Below are positions 16,946 through 24,284 of a stretch of DNA of 53,610 nt, one piece after another. Each line of letters starts with the position of its first letter. The stretch's first letter is position 1. Origin of the DNA: Streptomyces bicolor (GTDB lineage Bacteria > Actinomycetota > Actinomycetes > Streptomycetales > Streptomycetaceae); contig NZ_JOFS01000045.1 of assembly GCF_000719285.1 (NCBI RefSeq), positions 1-53,610 on the forward strand, in the 5' to 3' direction. Under the pieces are notes generated by a model, which worked only from the letters and a program-made list of their open reading frames with translations, had not been told where the DNA came from and did no database searches. The position numbers and the translations under genes are program-made.

Positions 16946-18100
16946 TCACAGCTCGCGAATCCGGGGCCCCATGGGGCGCAACGCCAGATCTTCGAGCAGC
17001 TGCTCGAAGTACGCTTCCTGGTGGCGTGCCCGCCCGAGCTGACGGGTGGCGAACCGCCCTCTTTCGATGATTTCCAACCGCTCGCCGCTGATCACACTGC
17101 GCCACCGCTGGCGAAAGGTGAGCGGGCGGCTCCGTTCCTCCGCGATCTCGTCTCGGCGCCGCTCCCACTCCCGGGTCTTCTCCTGCTGTCCGGCGTGCCG
17201 GACCGCGGCGAGGTTCTGGCAGACGGCGATGAGGATCTCCTCGGCCCCCTTCACCGAGATCTCACCCGGGGGCCGCACCGCGAACTCGGCGCTGAGCTGG
17301 AGCCCGTCCCCGTCCGGCACCCAGGACTCCGCGCCGGTCAGCTCGACACAGCCGAGCGTGTCGAGCGGGCAGTAAAGGATCTGGGCATGCGGAGCGTTCG
17401 CTCTGACAACGTCCAAGGCGCGGCCGTAGATCTTCTCCACCTTCTTGAACAGGTGCCCGGATTCGTCCTTCGAGCCGCCGTTGTCATGGAAATAGCTCTC
17501 GCACTTCATCGGCACCAGCAGAAGGAGAGCGCGGTTTTCCGGTTCCGCTCCGCGCACCGTGGCCCAAGATTCGGCCACTTGTTCCACCTGGGCGATTTTC
17601 AGTAGTTCCGGAACCATCCGTTCATGCTCCGGATCGGTGGCCGACATCACGACCGTGGAATCCACCGGAACCAGCAGCACCGTGCTTCGGCTGATGAACT
17701 CGCGGCACTCCTGCCACTTGTCCTCGGGGCGTGGTGAGTTCTGTTCCGGGCTCAGCCATCCACCGGGAAAATCCAGCACGTTCAGATACACCGCGATGCC
17801 GGCGATCCCGGTTTCCAGCGCCAGTTTGTAGTACGTCATCCGCTCGGTGCTGCGCAGCGCCTGTTTGCGGAACGAGCCCGCGCGGACGGCTCCGCGCAGT
17901 TCGTTGAGCCTGCGGTCGACCGCGCCGGCCGTGTGCTGGTCATGAACGCGTAGCACCGCCGTCTTACCGGCCAGGATGCGTGGCGCGTCCTCGATCAACG
18001 ACACGATCAAGGAAGTCTTTCCGACCCGACTGGGGCCTACTACACCTATTCCGAACCAGAGTTGTTCCTGTGACTGCTGCTGAAATCCACCCGTTGTCAT
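16946..18100 (-). CDS. TRAFAC-type GTPase of a conflict-style operon
   Basis: This 384-residue protein has a clear GTPase start: P-loop GPSRVGKTS (22-30), G3 LDFPG (109-113) and a G4 candidate VPMKCES (197-202) in which the usual N/TKxD is altered to MKCE. The C-terminal third is highly charged and probably coiled (about 295-375). The ATG at 18100 follows a run of six G on the coding strand. It is the first gene of the minus-strand operon and is divergent from the CHAT gene. Compared with the 894-residue dynamin-like GTPase of the facing operon it is a different, smaller GTPase, so the island encodes two. It resembles GTPases of predicted NTP-dependent conflict systems. Confidence 0.78.
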   Translation of the reverse strand: MTTGGFQQQSQEQLWFGIGVVGPSRVGKTSLIVSLIEDAPRILAGKTAVLRVHDQHTAGAVDRRLNELRGAVRAGSFRKQALRSTERMTYYKLALETGIAGIAVYLNVLDFPGGWLSPEQNSPRPEDKWQECREFISRSTVLLVPVDSTVVMSATDPEHERMVPELLKIAQVEQVAESWATVRGAEPENRALLLLVPMKCESYFHDNGGSKDESGHLFKKVEKIYGRALDVVRANAPHAQILYCPLDTLGCVELTGAESWVPDGDGLQLSAEFAVRPPGEISVKGAEEILIAVCQNLAAVRHAGQQEKTREWERRRDEIAEERSRPLTFRQRWRSVISGERLEIIERGRFATRQLGRARHQEAYFEQLLEDLALRPMGPRIREL

Positions 18101-18324
18101 GATCCCCCCGAACAGCGTCTCCAGCCGGCGATCCCATTCATGCGGCTGGAAACGGCAGGACGTCAGCATGGCACGACGTACGGCGCACGGACATGCCCTT
18201 TCCAAAATTGCTGTCGGCATGCTTGTCAAACCCCTGCTCGGGCCCGACGGCCGGCCGTACCATCAGGCACACATTCGCTCCCCCGGGGGGGTGGCGACAT
18301 CAAATCGGTTCGGGGGGAGCGCAC
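18101..18324. promoter_or_regulatory. Divergent intergenic region between GTPase operon and CHAT operon
   Basis: This 224-base gap lies between two outward-facing operons and must carry promoters for both. It includes a C/G homopolymer-rich stretch (18278-18294) close to the CHAT gene. I see no clear operator palindrome and cannot place promoter hexamers. Confidence 0.4.
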
Positions 18325-20436
18325 ATGGGAGAGGTGCGAGAGGCGCTCGATTTCGACATCGCGCTCCACGCTGTGGGAGACGCGCAGATGGCGCACATGA
18401 GGACCCCCATCGGCAGCTGCCGCGTGGAGCGGCCACCCCTCACGGCACAGCCGCGTGCGAACGCGCTGCTGGAGCGGGTCGCCGACCGTGTCCGACTGTC
18501 GACGGACCTGCCGGGCCCTGCGACGGCGCTGGTCCGGGAGCTCGGTACCCTGATGTTCGGCTCCGTCTTCGACGAGACGGCCCGTGCACTGCTGCTGCGC
18601 TGCCGGGCGCAGGCGCAACACGAGCGGCGCACCCTGCGCATCAGTCTCAACGCCCACTCGGGCGGCCTCGACCGGCTGCCCTGGGAGTTCCTCTACGACC
18701 CCGCCGCGGGGGAACACCTCGCAGTGGACCACGCCTTCGTACGCGAGCTCGATCTGCCGGCCACGCGGGGCCCGTTGCTGGTCGAGGCACCGCTGCGCGT
18801 CCTGGGCATGGTCGCCCGCCCCTCCGACCTGGCCGAACTCTCGGTCGAGCAGGAGCGCGCGGAGTTGCACCGGGCTCTGCGCGATCTGATGGATGCCGGA
18901 GTGGTCGAGCTCGCGTGGGTGCCGGGCCAGAGCTGGCGCGATCTGCGCGAGGCCCTGCGGCGGACACGGCCGCATGTGCTGCACTTCACCGGGCACGGCG
19001 GGTTCGACCCCGGAACGGGCAGCGCCACGCTGGCCTTCACCGACCCGGGAACCGGCGAGAGTCACGACATGTCGGCGCCCGATGTCTCTCCGCTGATGAG
19101 CAACGGCACCCTTCGGCTGGTGGTCCTCAACGCGTGCGGGACCGACTACGCGCCCACGTCTGATCCGTTCTTCAGCCCCGCGGCCTCGATCCTGCGCAAG
19201 GGCGTGCCCGCGGTGGCCGCCATGCAGTTCCCGATCAGCGACCGGGCCGCCCTCGAGTTCGGCCGGGAGTTCTACACCTGTCTTGCGCAGAACGACGCGG
19301 TCCACGTGGGGGTGCAGAAGGCCCGGCTGGCCATGCGCACCGAGCTGAAGGGGTCGCTGGAGTGGGGGACGCCGGTGCTGTATCTGGGGTCCGGGACCGA
19401 TCGGATCTTCGATGTGCACACCCGGCTGCCCGCCGCTTCCGCGTCGCCGACGGTGCACCCTCGTCCGGGCCCGGGGGCCCGCCCCGGGCCCGGCCGGGGA
19501 GTGAGCCTGGAGCGGCCGCGCGTACCCCGGCTGGGTCTCGTCCAGGAGCTGGCATCCCGCTCCGCGGTGCACTCGATCAGTTTCAGCCCCGGTGGTGAAG
19601 TCCTCGCCGTCGGAGCGGAGAGCGGCACCGTACAGATCGTGGACGTCGAGAAGGGCCGTACTGTGCACACCTTGTCCCTCGGCCTGCTCAACCACGGCCC
19701 GCGCACGGTCCGGTTCAGCCCTGACGGCACCCTGTTCGTCGCGGCCACCAAACACCGCATGCTCATTTGGCGGACCGCGAACGGGAAGGGGATCGCGGTG
19801 GACTTCGGGCGGGAGACGGTCACCGGCCGGCGCCGGCTGTGCTTCAGCCCCGACAGTGCACGCATCGCCACGGCCGGCTGGGCGGGGGCAGCCATCTGGC
19901 GGGCCGAGGACGGGCGGATCCTGCACCGTCTGCCGGTTCACCACACGGTGACGGACCTCGGCTTCAGTCCGGACGGCACACACCTGGTGACGGCCGACAC
20001 CGAGGGCCGCCTGCTGCTGTGGGACACCCAGGGCAGGTACATCCCCGACCGCACCTTCACCCACACCGAGGCGCCGCGGGCCGTGGCGTTCAGCCGCCCC
20101 GAGGGGAAGCGCCTGATCACTGCGGGAGCCGACGGATTCGCCTGTCTGTGGGAACTGCCGCACGGCACACGGGTCCGCCGCATCCCCCATCGCGGCGCAC
20201 TCAACACCATCGCCGTCAGTCCGGACGGCCGGTGCCTGGCCACCGGAGGCGACGACGGGAGGGTCTGCCTGTGGTCGCTGGAGAGCGAAAGGGTCCACGG
20301 GCGCCCTCGGGTCACACACCACCGCGCCTCGGTCACCGAGGTCGCCTTCAGCGACGACGGGCGCCTGCTGGCCGCTGCGGAAGCCGACGGACGCGTACAG
20401 ATCTGGCGCCTTGAAAAGGAGCAGCACGATGACTGA
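18325..20436 (+). CDS. CHAT-domain protease fused to WD40 beta-propeller
   Basis: From the ATG preceded by GGGGGGAG, the protein has 703 residues. The first ~365 form a CHAT (caspase-like, clan CD) domain with catalytic dyad H224 (HFTGHGGF) and C271 (LNACGTD). A Gly/Pro-rich linker (about 375-395) leads to about seven WD40 repeats (about 405-700), each showing FSPDG-type turns and W-D/W-R endings, enough for one closed propeller. CHAT-WD40 fits a protease effector released or positioned by a sensing propeller, as in bacterial caspase-like immune proteins; substrate unknown. Its stop overlaps the start of the next small gene by eight bases, implying a fixed partner. Confidence 0.88.
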   Translation: MGEVREALDFDIALHAVGDAQMAHMRTPIGSCRVERPPLTAQPRANALLERVADRVRLSTDLPGPATALVRELGTLMFGSVFDETARALLLRCRAQAQHERRTLRISLNAHSGGLDRLPWEFLYDPAAGEHLAVDHAFVRELDLPATRGPLLVEAPLRVLGMVARPSDLAELSVEQERAELHRALRDLMDAGVVELAWVPGQSWRDLREALRRTRPHVLHFTGHGGFDPGTGSATLAFTDPGTGESHDMSAPDVSPLMSNGTLRLVVLNACGTDYAPTSDPFFSPAASILRKGVPAVAAMQFPISDRAALEFGREFYTCLAQNDAVHVGVQKARLAMRTELKGSLEWGTPVLYLGSGTDRIFDVHTRLPAASASPTVHPRPGPGARPGPGRGVSLERPRVPRLGLVQELASRSAVHSISFSPGGEVLAVGAESGTVQIVDVEKGRTVHTLSLGLLNHGPRTVRFSPDGTLFVAATKHRMLIWRTANGKGIAVDFGRETVTGRRRLCFSPDSARIATAGWAGAAIWRAEDGRILHRLPVHHTVTDLGFSPDGTHLVTADTEGRLLLWDTQGRYIPDRTFTHTEAPRAVAFSRPEGKRLITAGADGFACLWELPHGTRVRRIPHRGALNTIAVSPDGRCLATGGDDGRVCLWSLESERVHGRPRVTHHRASVTEVAFSDDGRLLAAAEADGRVQIWRLEKEQHDD

Positions 20437-20923
20437 ACCGAACCCAGCCGCATCGGCCGCCGCCCACGTCTACTTCGCCCCCGGGACGACCGCGGAGCAG
20501 CAGGCGGCGCTGTACGAAGGACTGGCCGGACTGGGCGTACGGGGGGCGGCGGGTGCAGTCGTCGACAACCACCGCAGCGGCACGCTGACCTGGATGGTGC
20601 TCGTGGTGTTGCCGCTCAGCGGATTCCTTCAGGAAGCCGGCAAGAATCTCGCCCAGGACGCCTACCGTGCGGTCAAGGGCGTCATCGGCGGAGCCCTGGG
20701 CCGCAGCCCGGACACATCGACGCCACCGGACCCGGACCCGGCGGCCCCGGAGCGGGCGGCCGAAGACCCCGTACTGATACTCGAGGACACAGAATCGACC
20801 GTACGGCTCGCCTTCACACCGGATCTGCCGGACGACGCGTTCCGGCAGATCTTCGACCTGGATCTCTCGTCCTTCGAGGGCGGAACACTGCGTTTCGTCG
20901 CGGAACGCAATCGCTGGGAGTAA
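20429..20923 (+). CDS. Small hydrophobic-core partner of the CHAT protein (EACC1-like layout)
   Basis: This 164-residue protein starts inside the CHAT gene with AAGGAG upstream. It has an N-terminal alpha/beta part (AHVYFAPGTTAEQQ), a hydrophobic segment TLTWMVLVVLPLSGFL (about 52-67), a helix ending QDAYRAVKGVIGGAL, a Pro-rich linker and a C-terminal strand-rich part (VLILEDTESTVRLAF ... GTLRFVAERN). The layout recalls the small effector-associated constant components (EACC1) that accompany CHAT and trypsin effectors in conflict loci, but I cannot confirm membership. Coupling to the CHAT gene suggests it tethers, inhibits or senses for the protease. Confidence 0.65.
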   Translation: MTEPNPAASAAAHVYFAPGTTAEQQAALYEGLAGLGVRGAAGAVVDNHRSGTLTWMVLVVLPLSGFLQEAGKNLAQDAYRAVKGVIGGALGRSPDTSTPPDPDPAAPERAAEDPVLILEDTESTVRLAFTPDLPDDAFRQIFDLDLSSFEGGTLRFVAERNRWE

Positions 20924-20986
20924 CGCCACAGGCGAGAGGGCATCATCAACTCCCGTCCCCCCACTTCACCTTGAGGGATCCCCCAC

Positions 20987-21544
20987 ATGCTCCGTGGCAT
21001 CGACGTAAGCGCGTACCAGTCCTCGTCCTACGACACCGACGGCCTCTCCTTCGTCTTCATCAAGGCCACGGAGGGCCGCTCCTACGTCAACCCCAAACTG
21101 ACCGCCCAGACCAAACGAGCCCGCGACGCCGGCCTCGTCGTCGGCTTCTACCACTTCCTCTGGCCCGGCAACCTCTCGGCCCAGGCGGAGTACTTCGTCA
21201 AGCACGCCCCGGAGAAGGCGGGCGACATCCTCGCCGTGGACTGGGAGACGACGAGTGACGGGACGCATGCGAGCAACGCCCAGAAGGATCTCTTCATCCG
21301 GAAGGTGAAGGAGAAGCGCCCCAACAATCCGGTCGTTTTGTACTGTAATCGCAACTTTTGGCTCAACGTCGACACCACTTCCTACGCAGGCGACGGCCTG
21401 TGGATCGCCGACTACGTGACGGCGGGCAAGCCTCGCATCAAGGCGAAGTGGCGCTTCCACCAGTACACCGACAACCCGCTGGACAGGAACGTGGCGGACT
21501 TCGCGAGCAAGGCCGCGCTGCGGGAGTGGGCCGAGAACGCCTGA
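20987..21544 (+). CDS. GH25 lysozyme (N,O-diacetylmuramidase)
   Basis: A 185-residue single GH25 domain that should cleave the muramic acid-glucosamine bond in peptidoglycan. The family start RGIDVSAYQ, the segment SFVFIKATEG, AGLVVGFYHFL and the acidic strand ILAVDWET (catalytic D-x-E) are all present, ending with KWRFHQYTD. There is no recognisable signal peptide, which is unusual for a wall hydrolase and points to cytoplasmic retention, a non-classical exit route or export by a phage- or contractile-type system. The ATG has GAGGGA upstream. It is probably the first backbone gene to the right of the accessory island. Confidence 0.9.
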   Translation: MLRGIDVSAYQSSSYDTDGLSFVFIKATEGRSYVNPKLTAQTKRARDAGLVVGFYHFLWPGNLSAQAEYFVKHAPEKAGDILAVDWETTSDGTHASNAQKDLFIRKVKEKRPNNPVVLYCNRNFWLNVDTTSYAGDGLWIADYVTAGKPRIKAKWRFHQYTDNPLDRNVADFASKAALREWAENA

Positions 21545-21625
21545 CCGGTCGTGAGGGAGAGTGCGGCGCCGCGCGGCGGCCGGCATCCGCGGTGAACCGG
21601 GCAGCCGGTGAGGGAGATTTGTCGA

Positions 21626-21661
21626 AAGGGCGCCCTTCCCGGCGGGGAGGGCGCCCCTTCG
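21626..21661. terminator. Bidirectional stem-loop between lysozyme and EF-hand genes
   Basis: A long GC-rich hairpin with arms gggcgcccttccc and ggggagggcgcccc, carrying two single-base bulges, lies between convergent genes. It ends a few bases before the EF-hand stop codon and probably terminates both transcripts. Confidence 0.65.
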
Positions 21662-21668
21662 CGGGGCG

Positions 21669-21887
21669 TCACTTGCTCAGGAAGGCCCAGAACTCGTCGA
21701 ACGACAGGAGCTTGTCGCCGTTCAGGTCGCGGCTGTTGATGATCGCCTCGGCGACCGCCTCGGTGACGTTCCAGTCGCCGCCCTGGGCCAGGGCGGTCTT
21801 GAACTCGGCGGCGGTGATGGTGCCGTCACCGTCCGCATCGATGCGCTCGAACTGCTTGCGTGCTTCCTCGATGTCGATGTTCGCCAC
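21669..21887 (-). CDS. cabD: Two-EF-hand calcium-binding protein (CabD-like)
   Basis: This 72-residue acidic cytosolic protein consists of two EF-hands. Loop 1 is DADGDGTITAAEF and loop 2 is DLNGDKLLSFDEF, each with the Asp/Asn and Glu ligands at positions 1, 3, 5 and 12. Size and position next to the lysozyme and MerR genes match CabD of S. coelicolor (SCO5464 as I recall it), a small Ca2+ buffer or sensor studied structurally. No target domain is present, so it should act as a buffer or by binding partners. Spacing from the MerR gene is short and both run the same way; they may be cotranscribed. Confidence 0.88.
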   Translation of the reverse strand: MANIDIEEARKQFERIDADGDGTITAAEFKTALAQGGDWNVTEAVAEAIINSRDLNGDKLLSFDEFWAFLSK

Positions 21888-21944
21888 CGGTCCGCCCCTC
21901 TTCTTACGTCTGTCGTGTTGTGCCGGCTTGTGCCGCAGGTCAGA

Positions 21945-22771
21945 TTAACCGCCCGCCCGCACCTCCAGCGCGGCGACCACCCAGGCGAACTCCGCGCGGT
22001 GCGCCGAGGCGGGCCCGTGTCCCTTCACGACGGCCAGCAGCTCGCGGTACCGGGAGCCCTTGTCGTTCGCAGTGGACCTCAGGCGTTCGAGTACGGCGGC
22101 CGGGTCGGCGTCGCCGAGCAGGTCCCGCAGGATCCGTGTTGAACTCGGCCACCGTGCGCATGTGCGCCCGGAACTCCGCGTCCTGGAGCAGCTCGGCCAG
22201 CTCCACCCAGGCGTCCACCTGCTCGGGCGTCGGCTCGTCCGGCAGGTCGACGGCCATGTTCCGCATCCGCTCACGGATCACGGGATCCGCGGTGTCCAGT
22301 CCGTGGAACATCTCGTCCACGAACTCCTCGAGGATCCGCCGCCGCTCGGCGGCAGACAGTCGCGCCAGCTCGGGGGGTCTGGGGGGTATCCCCCAGATGG
22401 CACAGCATCAGGGTCATCTCCTCCGCGGTCGAGCCGCGTCGCGCCACGGTCGACAGCACCGCACGGGTCACCTTCAGGGACCGGATCTGCGCGTCCAGCG
22501 CGGCGACGTGCATGGCCGCGACCGACGCCACGTCCTTCTCGCCACTGAGCACCTTCCGTACGTCGTCCAGGCACAAGCCGAGTTCGCGCAGGGTGCGGAT
22601 CAGCTCAAGGCGGGCGACGGACTCGGCGTCGTAGAGCCGGTAGCCGCCGGAGGAGCGCGTCACCGGGTGCAGGACGCCCTCGTCGGACCAGTAGCGGATG
22701 GTGCGGACGGTCAGTCCGGTGGCCCGGGCCAGCTCTCCGATGGTGAAAAGTCCGGTGCCGTCTTCGATCAT
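21945..22771 (-). pseudogene. MerR-family regulator gene with two frame breaks
   Basis: The N-terminal ~150 codons encode a MerR DNA-binding domain (FTIGELARATGLTVRTIRYW, then GGYRLYD) and dimer helix. Near 22375-22397 the frame must shift by one base to continue into ELARLSAAERR and EEFVDEMFHGLD. Near 22131-22137 it must shift again, after VAEFNTD, to reach ILRDLLGDADPAAVLE and the end WVVAALEVRAGG. Read through both shifts it is a normal ~275-residue regulator. Either the gene is decaying, or these are sequencing indels; the first lies in runs of six G/C. The gene is divergent from a GNAT acetyltransferase, which it may control if functional. Confidence 0.75.
22378..22400. repeat. G/C-run palindromic repeat inside the merR reading frame
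   Basis: The sequence tctggggggtatcccccaga (22378-22397) is a near-perfect palindrome with a preceding run of six G. Similar ctggggg-xx-cccccag elements are scattered through Streptomyces genomes. It coincides with the first frame break of the MerR gene. Confidence 0.6.
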
Positions 22772-22827
22772 GTCTGCGAGTGTGGGCCTTCCAGTGGGTG
22801 GAGACTCAAGAGCGGAGGGTGGCCGCC

Positions 22828-23463
22828 GTGGCGGAGACCTTGCGGGACATTCTCGACGCGGCGGCGCGCGGTGTCTTCCCGCCCGCGGACGGCGGTACGA
22901 CCGTCGTGCCCCAGCCCTCGCCCCGGCACGCCGGTGTCCTCTCCTTCACCGCGCACTCCTTCGTCGTCACCGACGAGGATCCCGACTGGATCTACGACAC
23001 CCTGCGCGATGTGGACTGCGACGCGCTGGCCGCCACCCTGAACCCGCGGTTCCTGGCGGCCTTCATGGAGCGGACGGGGCGCTGGTCGGAGACCGTCGAC
23101 GCGGTTCTGGTCGGCTCCCCGCTGCCGGGTGAGCCGCCGCTCGCGCTGACGGAGATCAAGGATGCCGGCCATCCCCGGATCGGCTACGCCCACGGACGGC
23201 GCGACGACGTGCGCGCGTGGACGGCGGAGGGGGGTGTGGTGGTCATGGGGCGCGGGGTCGCCGGGCGGCTGGAGGTGTCGGTCGAGGTGGACGAGACGGT
23301 ACGGCAACGGGGGCTGGGGCGGCTGCTGGTGACCGCCGCCCGGCATCTCGTCACGGAGCCGCTGTGGGCGCAGATCGCGCCGGGGAACGCCCGCAGCGTG
23401 CGGGCGTTCCAGGCGGCCGGCTACCGGCAGGTGGGCGCGGAGCTGCTGCTGCACGCCCGGTAG
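22828..23463 (+). CDS. GNAT-family N-acetyltransferase
   Basis: This 211-residue protein ends in a GNAT acetyl-CoA-binding core: strand GRLEVSVEVD, then the pyrophosphate loop RQRGLGRLL and the later NARSVRAFQAAGYRQVG helix-turn typical of motif B. The N-terminal ~90 residues are an extra domain (RDILDAAARGVFPPADG) present in actinobacterial relatives. Acceptor substrate unknown. The GTG start at 22828 has GGAGGG upstream and is preferred over an upstream ATG that would extend into the MerR promoter. It is transcribed divergently from the MerR gene, a usual layout for a regulator and its target. Confidence 0.85.
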   Translation: MAETLRDILDAAARGVFPPADGGTTVVPQPSPRHAGVLSFTAHSFVVTDEDPDWIYDTLRDVDCDALAATLNPRFLAAFMERTGRWSETVDAVLVGSPLPGEPPLALTEIKDAGHPRIGYAHGRRDDVRAWTAEGGVVVMGRGVAGRLEVSVEVDETVRQRGLGRLLVTAARHLVTEPLWAQIAPGNARSVRAFQAAGYRQVGAELLLHAR

Positions 23464-23469
23464 GCATCG

Positions 23470-23497
23470 GTGCGGGGCGCTCAGTGCGGGGCGCTCA
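23470..23497. repeat. 14-bp tandem duplication at the ADP-ribosyltransferase stop
   Basis: The unit gtgcggggcgctca occurs twice in a row (23470-23483, 23484-23497). The second copy contains the stop codon of the minus-strand toxin gene. It looks like a recent slippage event in the short gap between convergent genes. Confidence 0.7.
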
Positions 23498-24166
23498 GTG
23501 CCAGGCCTCGAAGTGCGGGTTGCTCTGGCAGCCGCTCATGATCTCGACCTTGGTCGTCTTGTTCACCGGGCAGACGCCGATGATGTACTTCCGGTCGATG
23601 CCGCCGGGGAAGGCGACCTCGACCTGGTCGGCCCATTTGTGCGTGTCGCCGATGGTCTTGTTGACGTCGATGCCGCCGGGGGCGTCGATGTAGTAGTTCC
23701 AGCCCGACTTCCACCACTTCTTGTACAGGTCGTGGTCGTACGTCGTGGACACGTACGGGGAGGGCTGGTTGACCAGGACGTACTGCTCCAGGTCGTATTG
23801 GCCGGTCACGACGTCCTTGGGCTTGAAGCCCTCCTGGAAGACGATCTCCGGGCCGCGGCCGTCGGCCCGGTAGAGCGTGCCGCAGGTGGTGCGCCACGCC
23901 GGGTCGGGGGTGATGCGGTCGACGTCGACGCGGCGGTCGGCGGCGGCCTTGACCTTGTCGTCGTACTGGACGGGACAGGCCGCCGGGGCGGGGGCGGCCT
24001 TGGCCACGGGCGCGACAGCCGGGGCGGGGAGTCCGGCGATCGCGGCGGGGAGGTCGGCGACCGAGGCGCGGGAGGACTCGGGGGCCGTGGCGGCCGTCGT
24101 CGCGAGGACGGCCGAGAGGGACAGGACGGCGGCAGCGGCCCGCCGCCGCAGGCGAGTTGTGATCAT
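23495..24166 (-). CDS. Secreted guanine-type mono-ADP-ribosyltransferase (ScARP/Scabin family)
   Basis: A 223-residue precursor with a Sec signal peptide (RLRRRAAAAVLSLSAVLATT) and an exported transferase domain. The R-STS-E catalytic signature is visible: R100 in LYRADGR, S140-T-T142 in YVSTTYD, and Q181-V-E183 in QVEVAFPGG. Four cysteines (C64, C95, C199, C213) can form two disulfides. The pierisin/Scabin/ScARP branch modifies guanine bases of nucleosides or DNA with NAD+; Q-x-E and overall length agree. S. coelicolor ScARP (SCO5461) occupies the same neighbourhood. No immunity gene is evident next to it. The start chosen is the ATG directly before the signal peptide. Confidence 0.88.
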   Translation of the reverse strand: MITTRLRRRAAAAVLSLSAVLATTAATAPESSRASVADLPAAIAGLPAPAVAPVAKAAPAPAACPVQYDDKVKAAADRRVDVDRITPDPAWRTTCGTLYRADGRGPEIVFQEGFKPKDVVTGQYDLEQYVLVNQPSPYVSTTYDHDLYKKWWKSGWNYYIDAPGGIDVNKTIGDTHKWADQVEVAFPGGIDRKYIIGVCPVNKTTKVEIMSGCQSNPHFEAWH

Positions 24167-24258
24167 GGGCGTACCATCCCGGGCCCACGGCGGTGGGGCG
24201 TGGAGCGTCACCCGTACGGCGGCGTGTCCGCTGACCGCCGGTCAACCACCTGTCGGCC

Positions 24259-24284
24259 AGGGCCTGTCCGGCGGATCAGGCCCT
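24259..24284. terminator. Stem-loop at the end of the beta-propeller lipoprotein gene
   Basis: Arms AGGGCCTG (24259-24266) and CAGGCCCT (24277-24284) enclose a ten-base loop; the stem includes the TAG stop of the minus-strand gene. The motif with its tccggcggat loop is one that I recall as frequent between Streptomyces genes. Confidence 0.6.

Noticed and set aside
18226..20427. 733-codon open frame antisense to the CHAT-WD40 gene
   Set aside because: It is a shadow frame caused by GC-biased third positions; the translation has no recognisable domain, and the plus strand encodes a clear CHAT-WD40 protein.
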